Assembly: GCF_020217425.1 (NCBI RefSeq)
Contig: NZ_CP084090.1
Location: 62,001-126,000 of the forward strand
From: Halomicrobium urmianum
GTDB taxonomy: Archaea; Halobacteriota; Halobacteria; Halobacteriales; Haloarculaceae
DNA: 64,000 nucleotides
Direction: 5' to 3'
The position numbers and the translations under genes were made by a program. Shown in pieces: positions 25,785 through 34,609 of the stretch. Every line of letters begins with the position of its first letter. The first letter of the stretch is position 1. Below the pieces are notes generated by a model. It was given only the letters and a program-made list of their open reading frames with translations, did no database searches and had not been told where the DNA came from.

Positions 25785-26825
25785 ATGGCAGAGGCGACCC
25801 CGTTCACGTACGACGGCGGACGGGTCGATCCCGGCGAGACGGCGAACGTGCGGTACACCGTCAGCGAGACGTATCTCGGGGATCCAGTTCGGATGCCCGT
25901 CACCATCGTGAACGGGGCCGAGCCGGGCCCGACGGCGTTTCTCTCGGCGGCGGCCCACGGCGACGAACTCAACGGCGTCGAGGTGGTCCGCGAGGTGGCC
26001 CACGAGTGGGACCACGCGGACCTGCACGGGACGCTGGTCTGTCTGCCGGTGCTGAACGTCCCCGGGTTCATGGCCCAGCAGCGGTACCTCCCCATCTACG
26101 ACCGCGACCTCAACCGCTCGTTCCCGGGGAAGGCCGACTCGACCAGCGCCAAGCGCATGGCCGACGAGATCTTCCGGAACTTCGTCGAGCCCTGCGACCT
26201 GGGGCTGGACTTCCACACGTCCACGCGCGGGCGGACGAACATGCTCCACGTCCGCGGTGACATGGAGGACGCGGGCGCCGAGCGGGTCGGCAAGGCGTTC
26301 GCGACCAACCTGATCATCTCCTCGGAGGGGCCGTCGGGGTCGCTGCGGCGCGAGGCTACTGAGGCGGGCGTCCCGACCATCACCATCGAGATGGGCGAGG
26401 CCCACCGCTTCCAGCGGGAGTTCATCGACCGGGCGCTGGTCGGCACCCGATCGGTGCTGGCGGAGTTCGGACTGCTGCCGACCGAGACGGTGGCCTGGCC
26501 CGGCTGGCGAACCATCGTCTCCGACAGCGACGAGAAGACCTGGATCCGCGCCGACGTCGGCGGCCTCGTGGACATGCACCACGACCGGGGCTCGGTCGTC
26601 TACGAGGGTGAGCCCATCTGCACCATCGCCGACCCCTTCAAGACCGACGCGACGGTCGTCGAGGCTCCCTTCACCGGGCTGCTCGTCGGCGTCCTCGAGA
26701 ACCCGCTCGTCTATCCCGGGAACCCGCTGTGTCACCTCGTCCACCTGGACGAGCGGACGCTGCGGGCCATCGAGCGGGACGGTGCGCCGGTCCACGACGA
26801 GGCGGCGAGCCCGACAACCGCGTGA
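25785..26825 (+). CDS. Succinylglutamate desuccinylase / aspartoacylase family zinc enzyme
   Basis: A 346-residue M14-like metallo-amidohydrolase. Zinc ligands appear as AAHGDELNG (HxxE) and the distal DFHTST histidine. The DRDLNRSFPG arginine pair binds the substrate carboxylate and TIEMGEAHRF carries the catalytic glutamate. The C-terminal ~90 residues are a beta-barrel lid. Relatives remove acyl groups from N-acyl amino acids. The gene is divergent from the RimK/RimB fusion, a pairing also known in bacteria, which suggests that the two act on related glutamate or aspartate-type linkages. Confidence 0.85.
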   Translation: MAEATPFTYDGGRVDPGETANVRYTVSETYLGDPVRMPVTIVNGAEPGPTAFLSAAAHGDELNGVEVVREVAHEWDHADLHGTLVCLPVLNVPGFMAQQRYLPIYDRDLNRSFPGKADSTSAKRMADEIFRNFVEPCDLGLDFHTSTRGRTNMLHVRGDMEDAGAERVGKAFATNLIISSEGPSGSLRREATEAGVPTITIEMGEAHRFQREFIDRALVGTRSVLAEFGLLPTETVAWPGWRTIVSDSDEKTWIRADVGGLVDMHHDRGSVVYEGEPICTIADPFKTDATVVEAPFTGLLVGVLENPLVYPGNPLCHLVHLDERTLRAIERDGAPVHDEAASPTTA

Positions 26826-26869
26826 CTTGACCCCCACTGTTTTCTCGCTGGCTGTCCTGTGACTCGCCA

Positions 26870-28399
26870 ATGGTTTCGAACCGGCCCTCCCCGGCGCTGG
26901 AGGCGGCCGACAGCGCCCCGACGGCCCTCTGCGTCCTCAGCGAGGGAATCATCTCCTACGCGAACCCGTCGACGGCCGCGCTGCTCGGACGGGACGCCGA
27001 CGCGCTCGCCGGCGACCGCTTTCTCGACCACGTCGCGCCGGCCGACAGGGAGCGGGTCGACGACGCCCTCGAGGGACCGATCGAGGGCGAGCGAACGGTC
27101 CGGTTCGAGCTGGCCGACCCGGAGAACCGGCGGACGATCGTCGAGGGCGAGTGGACCGGTGACGACGAGGGCGACGTCGTCGGGACCCTCAGGGACGTCA
27201 CGGGACGGATCGAACGCGAGCGCCGCCTCGAACGGGAGAGCGAGATGCTCGATTCCCTGCTGGAGCACATCCCGATGTCGGTGTACTTCAAGGACCGACA
27301 GAGCCGCCACGAGCGGGTCAGCCAGCACATGATCTGTCCGGACCTGGACAGCTGCATCGTCGGACCGGACGGCAAGCACCACCACCACCCCGAGGACATC
27401 CACGGCAAGACCGACTTCGACCTGTACGATCCGGCGTTCGCCGCGGAGGCGGTCGAGGACGATCGGCAGGTCGTCGAGGAGGAGGAGACGGTGTACGACA
27501 GGGTCGACGAGTCGACGACGCCGCTCGGGGAGACGTTCTTCTCGTCGACGACCAAGGTCCCCCGCTACGACGACGAGGGCGACGTCGTCGGGCTGGTCGG
27601 CGTGACGATGGACGTCACCGACCGGATGAGCTACGAGCGCGAGCTCGAACGGCAGAACGAGCGCCTGGAGGAGTTCACCGAGGTCCTCTCCCACGACCTC
27701 CGCAACCCCCTGACAGTCGCGCGGACGAGCCTCGGGGCGGTCGACGACGACGTCGATCACCCGCGGATCGAGCCGGCGACCGACGCGCTCGATCGCATCT
27801 CCGCGCTCATCGACGAGGTCCGCACGTTCGTCATCGAGGGCCGCACCGTCGAGGACCCCGACGTCGCTGACCTGGCGACCGCCGCCGAGGACGCCTGGCA
27901 GAGCGTCGACACGGGCGCGGCCGATCTGAAAGTCGAGGTGAGCCACCGAATCCGCGCCGACTACGACCGGCTCCAGCGCCTCCTGGAGAACGTCTTCCGC
28001 AACGCCGTGGAGCACGGCTCCACGAGCCCTGACTCGCAGCCTCGTCAGGACGCCGTCGAACACGGCTCGACAGGCTCTCGTTCGTCAGAGACTCACGAGA
28101 ACGCCGTGGAGCACGCCGCCGGCCCCGACGGCGAGGTCACCGTGACGGTGGGCGACCTCGAGACGGGGTTCTACGTGGCCGACGACGGCCCCGGCGTCCC
28201 CGATGACTTGCGCGACGAAGTGTTCGAGCGCGGCGTCACGACCAGCGACGACGGCACCGGGTTCGGCCTGGCCATCGTCAGGAATATCGCCGAGGCTCAC
28301 GACTGGACGGTGTCCGTCACGGACGCCGACGACGGGGGTGCCCGGTTCGAGATCGCCGACGTCGTCCGCGTCGAGGACGGCTCCACCGGTCACCGCTGA
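26870..28399 (+). CDS. Two-PAS sensor histidine kinase with repeat-expanded N-box
   Basis: A 509-residue soluble kinase. PAS1 spans about 15-112. PAS2 spans about 125-250 and contains an unusual insertion with two cysteines and KHHHHPEDIHG (169-179), which might bind a metal. HisKA follows with VLSHDLRNPLT (His275). In the HATPase domain the N-box NAVEH occurs three times (from residues 378, 394 and 411), separated by Ser/Thr/Gln-rich spacers, a ~33-residue in-frame insertion before DDGPGVP and GFGLAI. No response regulator is adjacent. The sensed signal is unknown. Confidence 0.9.
   Translation: MVSNRPSPALEAADSAPTALCVLSEGIISYANPSTAALLGRDADALAGDRFLDHVAPADRERVDDALEGPIEGERTVRFELADPENRRTIVEGEWTGDDEGDVVGTLRDVTGRIERERRLERESEMLDSLLEHIPMSVYFKDRQSRHERVSQHMICPDLDSCIVGPDGKHHHHPEDIHGKTDFDLYDPAFAAEAVEDDRQVVEEEETVYDRVDESTTPLGETFFSSTTKVPRYDDEGDVVGLVGVTMDVTDRMSYERELERQNERLEEFTEVLSHDLRNPLTVARTSLGAVDDDVDHPRIEPATDALDRISALIDEVRTFVIEGRTVEDPDVADLATAAEDAWQSVDTGAADLKVEVSHRIRADYDRLQRLLENVFRNAVEHGSTSPDSQPRQDAVEHGSTGSRSSETHENAVEHAAGPDGEVTVTVGDLETGFYVADDGPGVPDDLRDEVFERGVTTSDDGTGFGLAIVRNIAEAHDWTVSVTDADDGGARFEIADVVRVEDGSTGHR
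28001..28105 (+). repeat. In-frame triplication around the histidine-kinase N-box
   Basis: (A/G)ACGCCGT(G/C)GA(G/A)CACG begins at 28001, 28049 and 28100, spaced 48 and 51 bases, so the reading frame is kept. The segment 28075-28105 (CTCTCGTTCG...CACGAGAACGCC) resembles intergenic 19368-19396. This suggests that the expansion arose from a mobile or recombination-prone palindromic repeat. Confidence 0.75.
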
Positions 28400-28476
28400 C
28401 AGCCGCGTGACTCCAGCGGCGGGAAACCGGACGACTGTCGAACACTTTCGGGACGGCCCGGAGACGCTGTAGAAAC

Positions 28477-28490
28477 TTCTATTTGTCCCC
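28477..28490 (+). promoter_or_regulatory. Promoter of the sdhCDBA operon
   Basis: The AT-rich CTTCTATTTGTC segment, in GC-rich surroundings, lies about 27 bases before the sdhC ATG at 28509. The spacing fits a TATA box and a leaderless or nearly leaderless operon transcript. Confidence 0.5.
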
Positions 28491-28508
28491 GCTCCAAGTG
28501 CCGGTTGT

Positions 28509-28904
28509 ATGAGTCAGTCTTACAATCGCGGCACCGTCGAGGACTTCGGACGGTGGCGGGAGTTCGCGGCCGGGATGTGGGCCTGGATCTTCCACAAGTT
28601 CACCGGCTGGGTGCTCGTGGGCTATCTCTTCACCCACATCGCGGTGCTGAGCACCGCGACCCAGGGGGCCGACCTCTACACGAACACGCTTCAGGGCCTT
28701 GAGGCGCTCCTGATCGTACGCTTCATGGAGGTTGGCCTGCTGGCGGTCGCCGTGTTCCACATCCTCAACGGGATCCGCCTGCTGTTCGTCGACCTCGGCG
28801 TCGGCCTGGAGGCACAGGACAAAAGCTTCTACGCGTCGCTCGTGCTGACCGGTGCGATCACGGTCGCGAGCGTGCCGACCTTCCTCGGGGAGCCACTGAT
28901 CTAA
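28509..28904 (+). CDS. sdhC: Succinate dehydrogenase cytochrome b subunit
   Basis: A 131-residue membrane subunit with three transmembrane helices. [19 protein letters not shown] (about 33-51) and [18 protein letters not shown] carry the histidines and arginine expected for heme b and quinone binding. It anchors the dehydrogenase to the membrane and passes electrons to quinone. It is the first gene of sdhCDBA, and sdhD starts one base after its stop. Confidence 0.9.
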   Translation: MSQSYNRGTVEDFGRWREFAAGMWAWIFHKFTGWVLVGYLFTHIAVLSTATQGADLYTNTLQGLEALLIVRFMEVGLLAVAVFHILNGIRLLFVDLGVGLEAQDKSFYASLVLTGAITVASVPTFLGEPLI

Positions 28905-28905
28905 C

Positions 28906-29271
28906 ATGGCAGAGCACTACTCCTCCTTCGAGCGGGGCGGCCGGCGCTGGCTCCTCCAGCGGCTCACGGCGGTCTTCCTGATCGGCGTGCTGGCGTTCCA
29001 CTTCTTCCTGCTGCACTTCGTGAACCACGCCGCCGAGATCACGTTCGCGGGCACGCAGGCCCGGATGCGGCAGGTGAGCTACTTCGCGACGATGTGGCTG
29101 TTCCTCGTGACCGCCACCTTCCACGGCGTCAACGGCGTGTACAACGCATTCATCAACCAGGGCCTCGAAGGGTCGCGCAAGCGCACGGTCAAGTGGGTTC
29201 TGGTCGTCGCGGGCGTGCTGCTGGTCGCGCAGGGAACCCGCGTCGCGCTCGCCATGAACGGCTTCCTCTAA
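28906..29271 (+). CDS. sdhD: Succinate dehydrogenase membrane anchor subunit
   Basis: A 121-residue protein with three predicted helices. WLLQRLTAVFLIGVLAFHFFLLHFVNHA and FLVTATFHGVNGVYNAFINQGL are the helix-histidine segments typical of the second anchor subunit. It is tightly packed between sdhC and sdhB. Confidence 0.88.
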   Translation: MAEHYSSFERGGRRWLLQRLTAVFLIGVLAFHFFLLHFVNHAAEITFAGTQARMRQVSYFATMWLFLVTATFHGVNGVYNAFINQGLEGSRKRTVKWVLVVAGVLLVAQGTRVALAMNGFL

Positions 29272-29274
29272 ATC

Positions 29275-30165
29275 ATGAGTACGATAGAACAACAGGAATC
29301 GGACGAGACGGAGGCAGAGACGGAGACAGAGACGGCGGTCGAGTCGCCGGGCGACCGGCGCCGCCGCGAGAAGGCCGAGCGGGCCGTCGAGGACGAGGCC
29401 CGTCGGGAGGCCGAAGAGGCCGCCCACGAGTTCGACGAGGCGGTCGAGCTGAAGGTGTTCCGGTACGATCCGGAGGTCCAGGGCAAGGAAGAACCGCGGT
29501 TCGACGACTTCACCGTCCCCTTCCACAAGGGGATGACGGTGCTGGACGCGCTCATCTACTCGCGCGACCACTACGACTCGTCGCTGACCTTCCGCCACTC
29601 GTGCCGACAGGCCGTCTGCGGCTCCGACGCCCTGTTCATCAACGGCCGCCAGCGGCTGGCCTGCAAGACCCAGATCGCGGACCTCGACGGCGACACCATC
29701 CGCGTGGAGCCGCTCCCCCACCAGGAGGTCGTCAAGGACCTCGTCGTGGACATGGAGCACTTCTACGAGCAGATGCACGCCGTCGAGCCGTACTTCGACC
29801 CGGACGAGTTGCCCGACGACGAGATGGAGGAGCAGCGCCAGAGCCGGGAGAACCGCGAGAAGATCAAGATGTCGACGCGATGCATCTGGTGTGGCGCCTG
29901 CATGTCCTCCTGTAACATCGCCGCCGGGGACAACGAGTACCTCGGCCCGGCGGCCATCAACAAGGCCTACCGGTTCGCGATGGACGAGCGGGAGGGCGAG
30001 AACCGCAAGCAGGAGCGCCTGCGGATCGTCGAGCAGGAACACGGCGTCTGGCGCTGCCAGACCCAGTTCTCCTGCACCGAGGTGTGCCCGAAGGACATCC
30101 CGCTGACCGAGCACATCCAGGAACTGAAGCGGGAATCGGTCAAGAACAACCTCAAGTTCTGGTAA
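29275..30165 (+). CDS. sdhB: Succinate dehydrogenase iron-sulfur subunit
   Basis: A 296-residue protein. A ~55-residue acidic/Arg N-terminal extension, common in haloarchaea, precedes the fold. The [2Fe-2S] site is CRQAVCGSDALFINGRQRLAC, with Asp replacing the third cysteine as in E. coli SdhB. CIWCGACMSSCN and WRCQTQFSCTEVCPKDIP supply the [4Fe-4S] and [3Fe-4S] clusters. It carries electrons from the flavoprotein to the quinone site. Confidence 0.93.
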   Translation: MSTIEQQESDETEAETETETAVESPGDRRRREKAERAVEDEARREAEEAAHEFDEAVELKVFRYDPEVQGKEEPRFDDFTVPFHKGMTVLDALIYSRDHYDSSLTFRHSCRQAVCGSDALFINGRQRLACKTQIADLDGDTIRVEPLPHQEVVKDLVVDMEHFYEQMHAVEPYFDPDELPDDEMEEQRQSRENREKIKMSTRCIWCGACMSSCNIAAGDNEYLGPAAINKAYRFAMDEREGENRKQERLRIVEQEHGVWRCQTQFSCTEVCPKDIPLTEHIQELKRESVKNNLKFW

Positions 30166-30167
30166 CA

Positions 30168-31994
30168 ATGTACGAACACGACGTAATCGTGGTCGGCGCG
30201 GGCGGCGCCGGCCTGCGAGCGGCCATCGCGGCTCACGAAGAGGGCGCCGACGTCGCGCTCGTGACCAAGCTCCACCCGGTCCGGAGCCACACGGGCGCGG
30301 CCGAGGGCGGGATCAACGCCGCGCTCCGAGAGGGCGACGACTGGGACCTGCACGCCTACGACACGATGAAGGGGTCGGACTACCTCGGGGACGCCCCCGC
30401 CATCGACGTCTTCGCGCAGGACGCCCCCGAAGAGGTCGTCCAGCTGGAGCACTGGGGCATGCCGTTCTCCCGCGAGGACGACGGCCGCGCCTCCCAGCGC
30501 CCCTTCGGCGGCATGTCGTTCCCGCGGACCACCTACGCCGGCGCCGAGACCGGTCACCACCTGCTGCACACGATGTACGAGCAGGTGGTCAAGCGGGGCA
30601 TCGAGGTGTACGACGAGTGGTACGTCACCGACCTCGCGGTGACCGACCACGAGGACCCCGAGGACCGCGAGTGTCACGGCGTCATCGGTTACGAGATCGC
30701 GACGGGTAACGTCGAGGGCTTCCGCGCCAACGACGGCGTCATCCTCGCCACCGGCGGCCTCGGTCAGGCGTTCGACCACACGACCAACGCCGTGGCCAAC
30801 ACCGGCGACGGCTGCGCCATGGCCTACCGCGCCGGCGTCCCGCTGGAGGACATGGAGATGATCCAGTTTCACCCGACGACGCTCCCCTCCACGGGGGTGC
30901 TCATCTCCGAGGGCGTCCGCGGCGAGGGCGGCATCCTCTACAACGACGACGAGGAGCGGTTCATGTTCGAGTACGGCTACGCCAACAACGACGGCGAACT
31001 CGCCTCCCGCGACGTCGTCTCCCGCGCCGAGCTGACGGAGGTCAACAACGGGCGCGGCATCGAGGACGAGTACGTCCACCTCGACATGCGCCACCTGGGC
31101 GAGGAGCGCATCCTCGACCGCCTAGAGAACATCCTCCACCTCGCGGAGGACTTCGAGGGCGTCGACGGCCTCGACGAGCCGATGCCCGTCAAGCCCGGCC
31201 AGCACTACGCCATGGGCGGCATCGAGTGCGACGAGAACGGCGCCACCTGCGTCGACGGCCTCTACGCCGCCGGCGAGACGGCCTGCGTCTCCCTGCACGG
31301 CGCCAATCGCCTGGGCGGCAACGCGCTGCCCGAACTGCTCGTGTTCGGTGCCCGCGCCGGTCGCCACGCCGCCGGCGCCGACATGAAGGAGTCGGAGATC
31401 TCGACCGGCCCCTCCGCACAGAGCGAGCCGGGCGACGTCGAACCGCCCGTCGAGCCCGGTGCCGTCGACGCGGGCAGCGACGACGTCGCCGCCGATGGAG
31501 CGGCGGTCGAGCCGGACGAGGTGCTCGAACACGCCGTCCAGCGCGAGCGCGAACGCGTCGAGTCGTTCCTCGAGGAGGACGGCATCAACCACGCCGAGGT
31601 CCGCTCGGACGTCCAGGAGACGATGACCGAGAACGTCAACGTGTTCCGCGAGGAAGACAACCTGCGGCAGGCCCTGCGGGACATCCGTGCCGGCCGAGAG
31701 CGGTACCAGGACGTCGCCGTCGCTGACCCCTCGCGCACGTACAACACGGACCTGATCCACACCATGGAGACGCGGAACATCCTCGACGTCGCCGAGGCCA
31801 TCACCCTCGGCGCGCTGGCCCGCGAGGAGTTCCGCGGCGCCCACTGGCGCGCCGAGTTCCAGGAGCGCCGCGACGAGGAGTGGATCAAGCACACCATGCT
31901 CGCCTGGAACGACGGGACGCCGGAGCTGTACTACAAGCCCGTCCTGCTGGAGAGCCAGTGGAACGAGTACGAGCCCAAAGAGCGCAGCTACTGA
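30168..31994 (+). CDS. sdhA: Succinate dehydrogenase flavoprotein subunit
   Basis: A 608-residue protein. It begins with the FAD-binding DVIVVGAGGAGLRAAIAAHEEGADVALVTK. RSHTGAAEGGINAAL contains the histidine that covalently binds FAD. TGGLGQAFDHTTNA, HPTTLPSTGVLISEGVRGEGG and RLGGNALPELLVFGARAG are further family blocks. An Asp/Pro/Ala-rich linker (about 415-450) separates the catalytic part from the helical C-terminus. It oxidises succinate to fumarate in the citric acid cycle. ATG 30168 is chosen because the Rossmann motif follows at once. Confidence 0.95.
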   Translation: MYEHDVIVVGAGGAGLRAAIAAHEEGADVALVTKLHPVRSHTGAAEGGINAALREGDDWDLHAYDTMKGSDYLGDAPAIDVFAQDAPEEVVQLEHWGMPFSREDDGRASQRPFGGMSFPRTTYAGAETGHHLLHTMYEQVVKRGIEVYDEWYVTDLAVTDHEDPEDRECHGVIGYEIATGNVEGFRANDGVILATGGLGQAFDHTTNAVANTGDGCAMAYRAGVPLEDMEMIQFHPTTLPSTGVLISEGVRGEGGILYNDDEERFMFEYGYANNDGELASRDVVSRAELTEVNNGRGIEDEYVHLDMRHLGEERILDRLENILHLAEDFEGVDGLDEPMPVKPGQHYAMGGIECDENGATCVDGLYAAGETACVSLHGANRLGGNALPELLVFGARAGRHAAGADMKESEISTGPSAQSEPGDVEPPVEPGAVDAGSDDVAADGAAVEPDEVLEHAVQRERERVESFLEEDGINHAEVRSDVQETMTENVNVFREEDNLRQALRDIRAGRERYQDVAVADPSRTYNTDLIHTMETRNILDVAEAITLGALAREEFRGAHWRAEFQERRDEEWIKHTMLAWNDGTPELYYKPVLLESQWNEYEPKERSY

Positions 31995-32154
31995 CTGCGC
32001 CGTAGCTTTCCGGTCGTCACTTTCTGCCGCTGACGGTTCCGGCTCGCGGCCGCGGACAGGCGCCGCTCGACGCCCGTGTGTCACGCCCGCGCTCGCCGCG
32101 TCCGGCGCCGGGCGGCCCAACACATATCGGCGCTCCCCTCCACTCACAGGACGC
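31995..32154. other. Intergenic region after the sdh operon
   Basis: A GC-rich 160-base gap. A TATA-like ACACATATCG at 32121-32130 lies about 28 bases before the amidohydrolase ATG and is its likely promoter. Nothing else was recognised. Confidence 0.5.
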
Positions 32155-33456
32155 ATGATCGTCTCGGGCACCGTCGTGGCCGACGCGGAGACGACCGTCG
32201 AAGACGGAGCAGTCGTCACCGACGGCGCCGAGATCGTCTTCGTCGGGGAGCGCAGCGAGGCCGCCGACCGCTATCCGGACCACGAGCGTCGATCGTTCGA
32301 CGTCGTCGCGCCGGGGCTGGTCGGGGCGCACGTCCACTCCATCCAGACGCTGGGGCGGGGCATCGCCGACGACGCGCCCCTGCTGGAGTGGCTGGAGGAC
32401 CACGTCCTCCCGCTGGAGGCCGCGATGGGGCCGGAGGCGACCCGGACGGCGGCGACGCTGGGCTACCTGGAGTGTCTCGGGAGCGGCGTGACCACCGTCC
32501 TCGACCACCTCTCGGTCAACCACGCGGCGGCGGCCTTTGAGGCGGCCGTCGAGACGGGCATCCGCGGACGCCTCGGGAAGGTCCTCATGGACTACGACGC
32601 CCCGGACGGGCTTCAGGAGGACGCCGAGGAGGGACTGCGAGAGTCGGAGCAGTTGATCGAGGAGTACCACGGAGCCGCCGGCGGACGGATCCGCTACGCC
32701 GTGACCCCGCGCTTCGCCGTCTCCTGCACCGAGGCGTGCCTGCGGGGCACACGCGAACTGGCGGACTCGCACGACGGCGTCAGGGTCCACACGCACGCCA
32801 GCGAGAACCGCGACGAGGTGGCGACCGTCGAGGAGCGGACCGGGCGGCGCAACGTCGCGTGGCTGGACGAGGTCGGCCTGACCGGCCCGGACGTGACGCT
32901 CGCTCACTGCGTCTGGACGGACGAGCGCGAGCGGGAGATCATCGACGAGACCGACACGCGCGTCGTCCACTGCCCGTCCTCGAACATGAAACTCGCCAGC
33001 GGCGTCGCGCCCGTTCAGGACTACCTCGACCGCGGCGTCACCGTCGGGCTCGGCAACGACGGGCCGCCCTGCAACAACACGCTCGACCCCTTCACGGAGA
33101 TGCGCCAGGCCAGCCTCCTGGCGAAGGTCGACGGCCTCGACGCGACGGCGCTGCCCGCGTCGACCGTCTTCGAGATGGCGACGGCGGGCGGCGCGACGGC
33201 CGCCGGTTTCGAGCGTGTCGGCGCCCTCCGCGAGGGCTACCGCGCCGACGTGATCGGACTGTCGACCGACGGACCGCGCGCGACGCCGGTCCACGATCCC
33301 GTCTCGCACCTGGTGTTCGCCGCCCATGGCGACGACGTGCGGTTCACCATGGTCGACGGCGACGTCGTGTACCACGACGGTGAGTTCGCCGCCGTCGACG
33401 CGGACGCGGTCACGTCGCGGGCTTCGGAGTTCGCAGCCGAGTTGACCGATGGTTGA
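32155..33456 (+). CDS. Amidohydrolase of the nucleoside/chlorohydrolase (MTA/SAH deaminase-like) group
   Basis: A 433-residue metal-dependent hydrolase. The metal ligands are all visible: HVH (59/61), HTHASEN, LAHCVWTD and GLGNDGPPCNN with its Asp. The LGNDG block and HCPSSNMKLASGVAPV resemble 5-methylthioadenosine/S-adenosylhomocysteine deaminases and TrzA/AtzA-like enzymes. Substrate choice among adenosine derivatives, guanine or cytosine cannot be made from sequence. It stands alone between sdhA and tRNA-Leu. Confidence 0.82.
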   Translation: MIVSGTVVADAETTVEDGAVVTDGAEIVFVGERSEAADRYPDHERRSFDVVAPGLVGAHVHSIQTLGRGIADDAPLLEWLEDHVLPLEAAMGPEATRTAATLGYLECLGSGVTTVLDHLSVNHAAAAFEAAVETGIRGRLGKVLMDYDAPDGLQEDAEEGLRESEQLIEEYHGAAGGRIRYAVTPRFAVSCTEACLRGTRELADSHDGVRVHTHASENRDEVATVEERTGRRNVAWLDEVGLTGPDVTLAHCVWTDEREREIIDETDTRVVHCPSSNMKLASGVAPVQDYLDRGVTVGLGNDGPPCNNTLDPFTEMRQASLLAKVDGLDATALPASTVFEMATAGGATAAGFERVGALREGYRADVIGLSTDGPRATPVHDPVSHLVFAAHGDDVRFTMVDGDVVYHDGEFAAVDADAVTSRASEFAAELTDG

Positions 33457-33541
33457 CGGGCCGCCGGCGAACGAGCGAACCGCTGGTCGATCCGGAGTCC
33501 GCGAAAGCAGGAAAGGTGGGGTGGGGTGGTGGGGGTGGAAC

Positions 33542-33560
33542 CGGCACCGGAACGGTGCCG
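33542..33560. repeat. Perfect 8-bp hairpin with GAA loop
   Basis: CGGCACCG-GAA-CGGTGCCG follows the G-rich tract directly. There is no T-run after it, so a classical terminator is not supported. It lies about 85 bases after the amidohydrolase stop. Confidence 0.7.
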
Positions 33561-33720
33561 TATCTGCTCGTAGCTGTTTCTATCACTAAAACCTGGCTCT
33601 CTAATTATTAACGTTGAAAATCTGGGGTGGCAGTGGGGACGGCGCACCCGCTATCGAGTGTTGCTCCGGAAAGGAATTGTGCGTGGGTGCAGTCCCATCG
33701 AGGGAGCGCACCGTGCATCG

Positions 33721-33740
33721 GCGCGGCGGGGTCGCCGCGC
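33721..33740. repeat. Perfect 8-bp hairpin with four-base loop, downstream of tRNA-Leu
   Basis: GCGCGGCG-GGGT-CGCCGCGC lies about 30 bases beyond the 3' end of tRNA-Leu in its transcription direction. It could mark the tRNA precursor trailer or a separate small RNA. Confidence 0.65.
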
Positions 33741-33768
33741 AAGTGGCGGACGTCGTCCACCAGTGCGA

Positions 33769-33853
<85 letters not shown>

Positions 33854-33986
33854 TCGCTGTCTCTTGCGTGCACTTCGTCGTATCCCGTGGCCGAATAAAA
33901 GGGCTTTCGTTTGCGCCCGCCCCGTCACAGTGTGGCACTGACGGCGAAGCGGACGTTTCAAATACGGGCAACACTGTATCGCGCGC

Positions 33987-34493
33987 ATGGCCAAGTACTC
34001 GACCGGCAGTGGCGGCGGCGGGGCCGGCGAGAGCTGCGAGCTCTGCGGCGCCAGCGAGCGAGACCTGCGGGAGGCCACGGTGGCCGGCGCGACCCTGCAG
34101 GTCTGCCCGGACTGCGCCGAGCACGGCGAGGGGGAGACCCGCGGAGCGAGCGGCTCGCGCGACGACCAGAACCGCGACCGGGACCGACGCGCGGCGCAGA
34201 ACGCCGCCAGGATCCACGACGCGGCCCAGGGCGACTCCACGCACTGGGAGGAGCACGGCACCGACTACGAGGGCGATCAGCTTCCGTACCTCGTGAGAGA
34301 CTACGGGCGGCGCGTCGTCGAGGCGCGGCAGGAGGCCGGCCTCCAGACCGAGGAACTCGCCGAGGAGATCGACGAGGACGAGGCGGACGTCCTCGCCGTC
34401 GAGCAGGGCCGCGCGACGCAGGCGAACGTCGGTGGCTCCGTCGTCGGGAAGCTCGAGGAGTACCTGGACGTCGATCTCTCCGAAGAGAGCTGA
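33987..34493 (+). CDS. Archaeal multiprotein bridging factor 1 (aMBF1)
   Basis: A 168-residue protein. An N-terminal zinc ribbon (CELCGAS and CPDCAEHG, about 17-46) is followed by an acidic/Arg linker and a C-terminal XRE-type helix-turn-helix (about 105-160; YGRRVVEARQEAGLQTEELAEEIDEDEADVLAVEQG). This is the aMBF1 layout. In eukaryotes MBF1 bridges activators and TBP. The archaeal homologue associates with ribosomes. It stands alone between tRNA-Leu and a HAD gene. Confidence 0.9.
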   Translation: MAKYSTGSGGGGAGESCELCGASERDLREATVAGATLQVCPDCAEHGEGETRGASGSRDDQNRDRDRRAAQNAARIHDAAQGDSTHWEEHGTDYEGDQLPYLVRDYGRRVVEARQEAGLQTEELAEEIDEDEADVLAVEQGRATQANVGGSVVGKLEEYLDVDLSEES

Positions 34494-34609
34494 GCCGTCG
34501 GTCACGGACGCCTGCTTTTCGCAGCGCCCCGCCCGTGCCCAGCCGCGCGCCGACCAGTCGTCACGCAATGACCGACGATTTGATACGGTGTCCGGCGCTA
34601 CGAACGGGC

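Larger units (their letters stand above)
33457..33768. other. Intergenic region with G-rich tract and two strong hairpins
   Basis: 312 bases without a convincing gene. It holds a G-rich tract (33515-33538) with runs of 2-4-4-2-5-2 guanines, a perfect hairpin at 33542-33560, an AT-rich stretch around 33575-33620, and a second perfect hairpin at 33721-33740. The density of structure near a tRNA gene would suit a structured non-coding RNA or processing signals, but no known RNA family was recognised. Confidence 0.5.
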
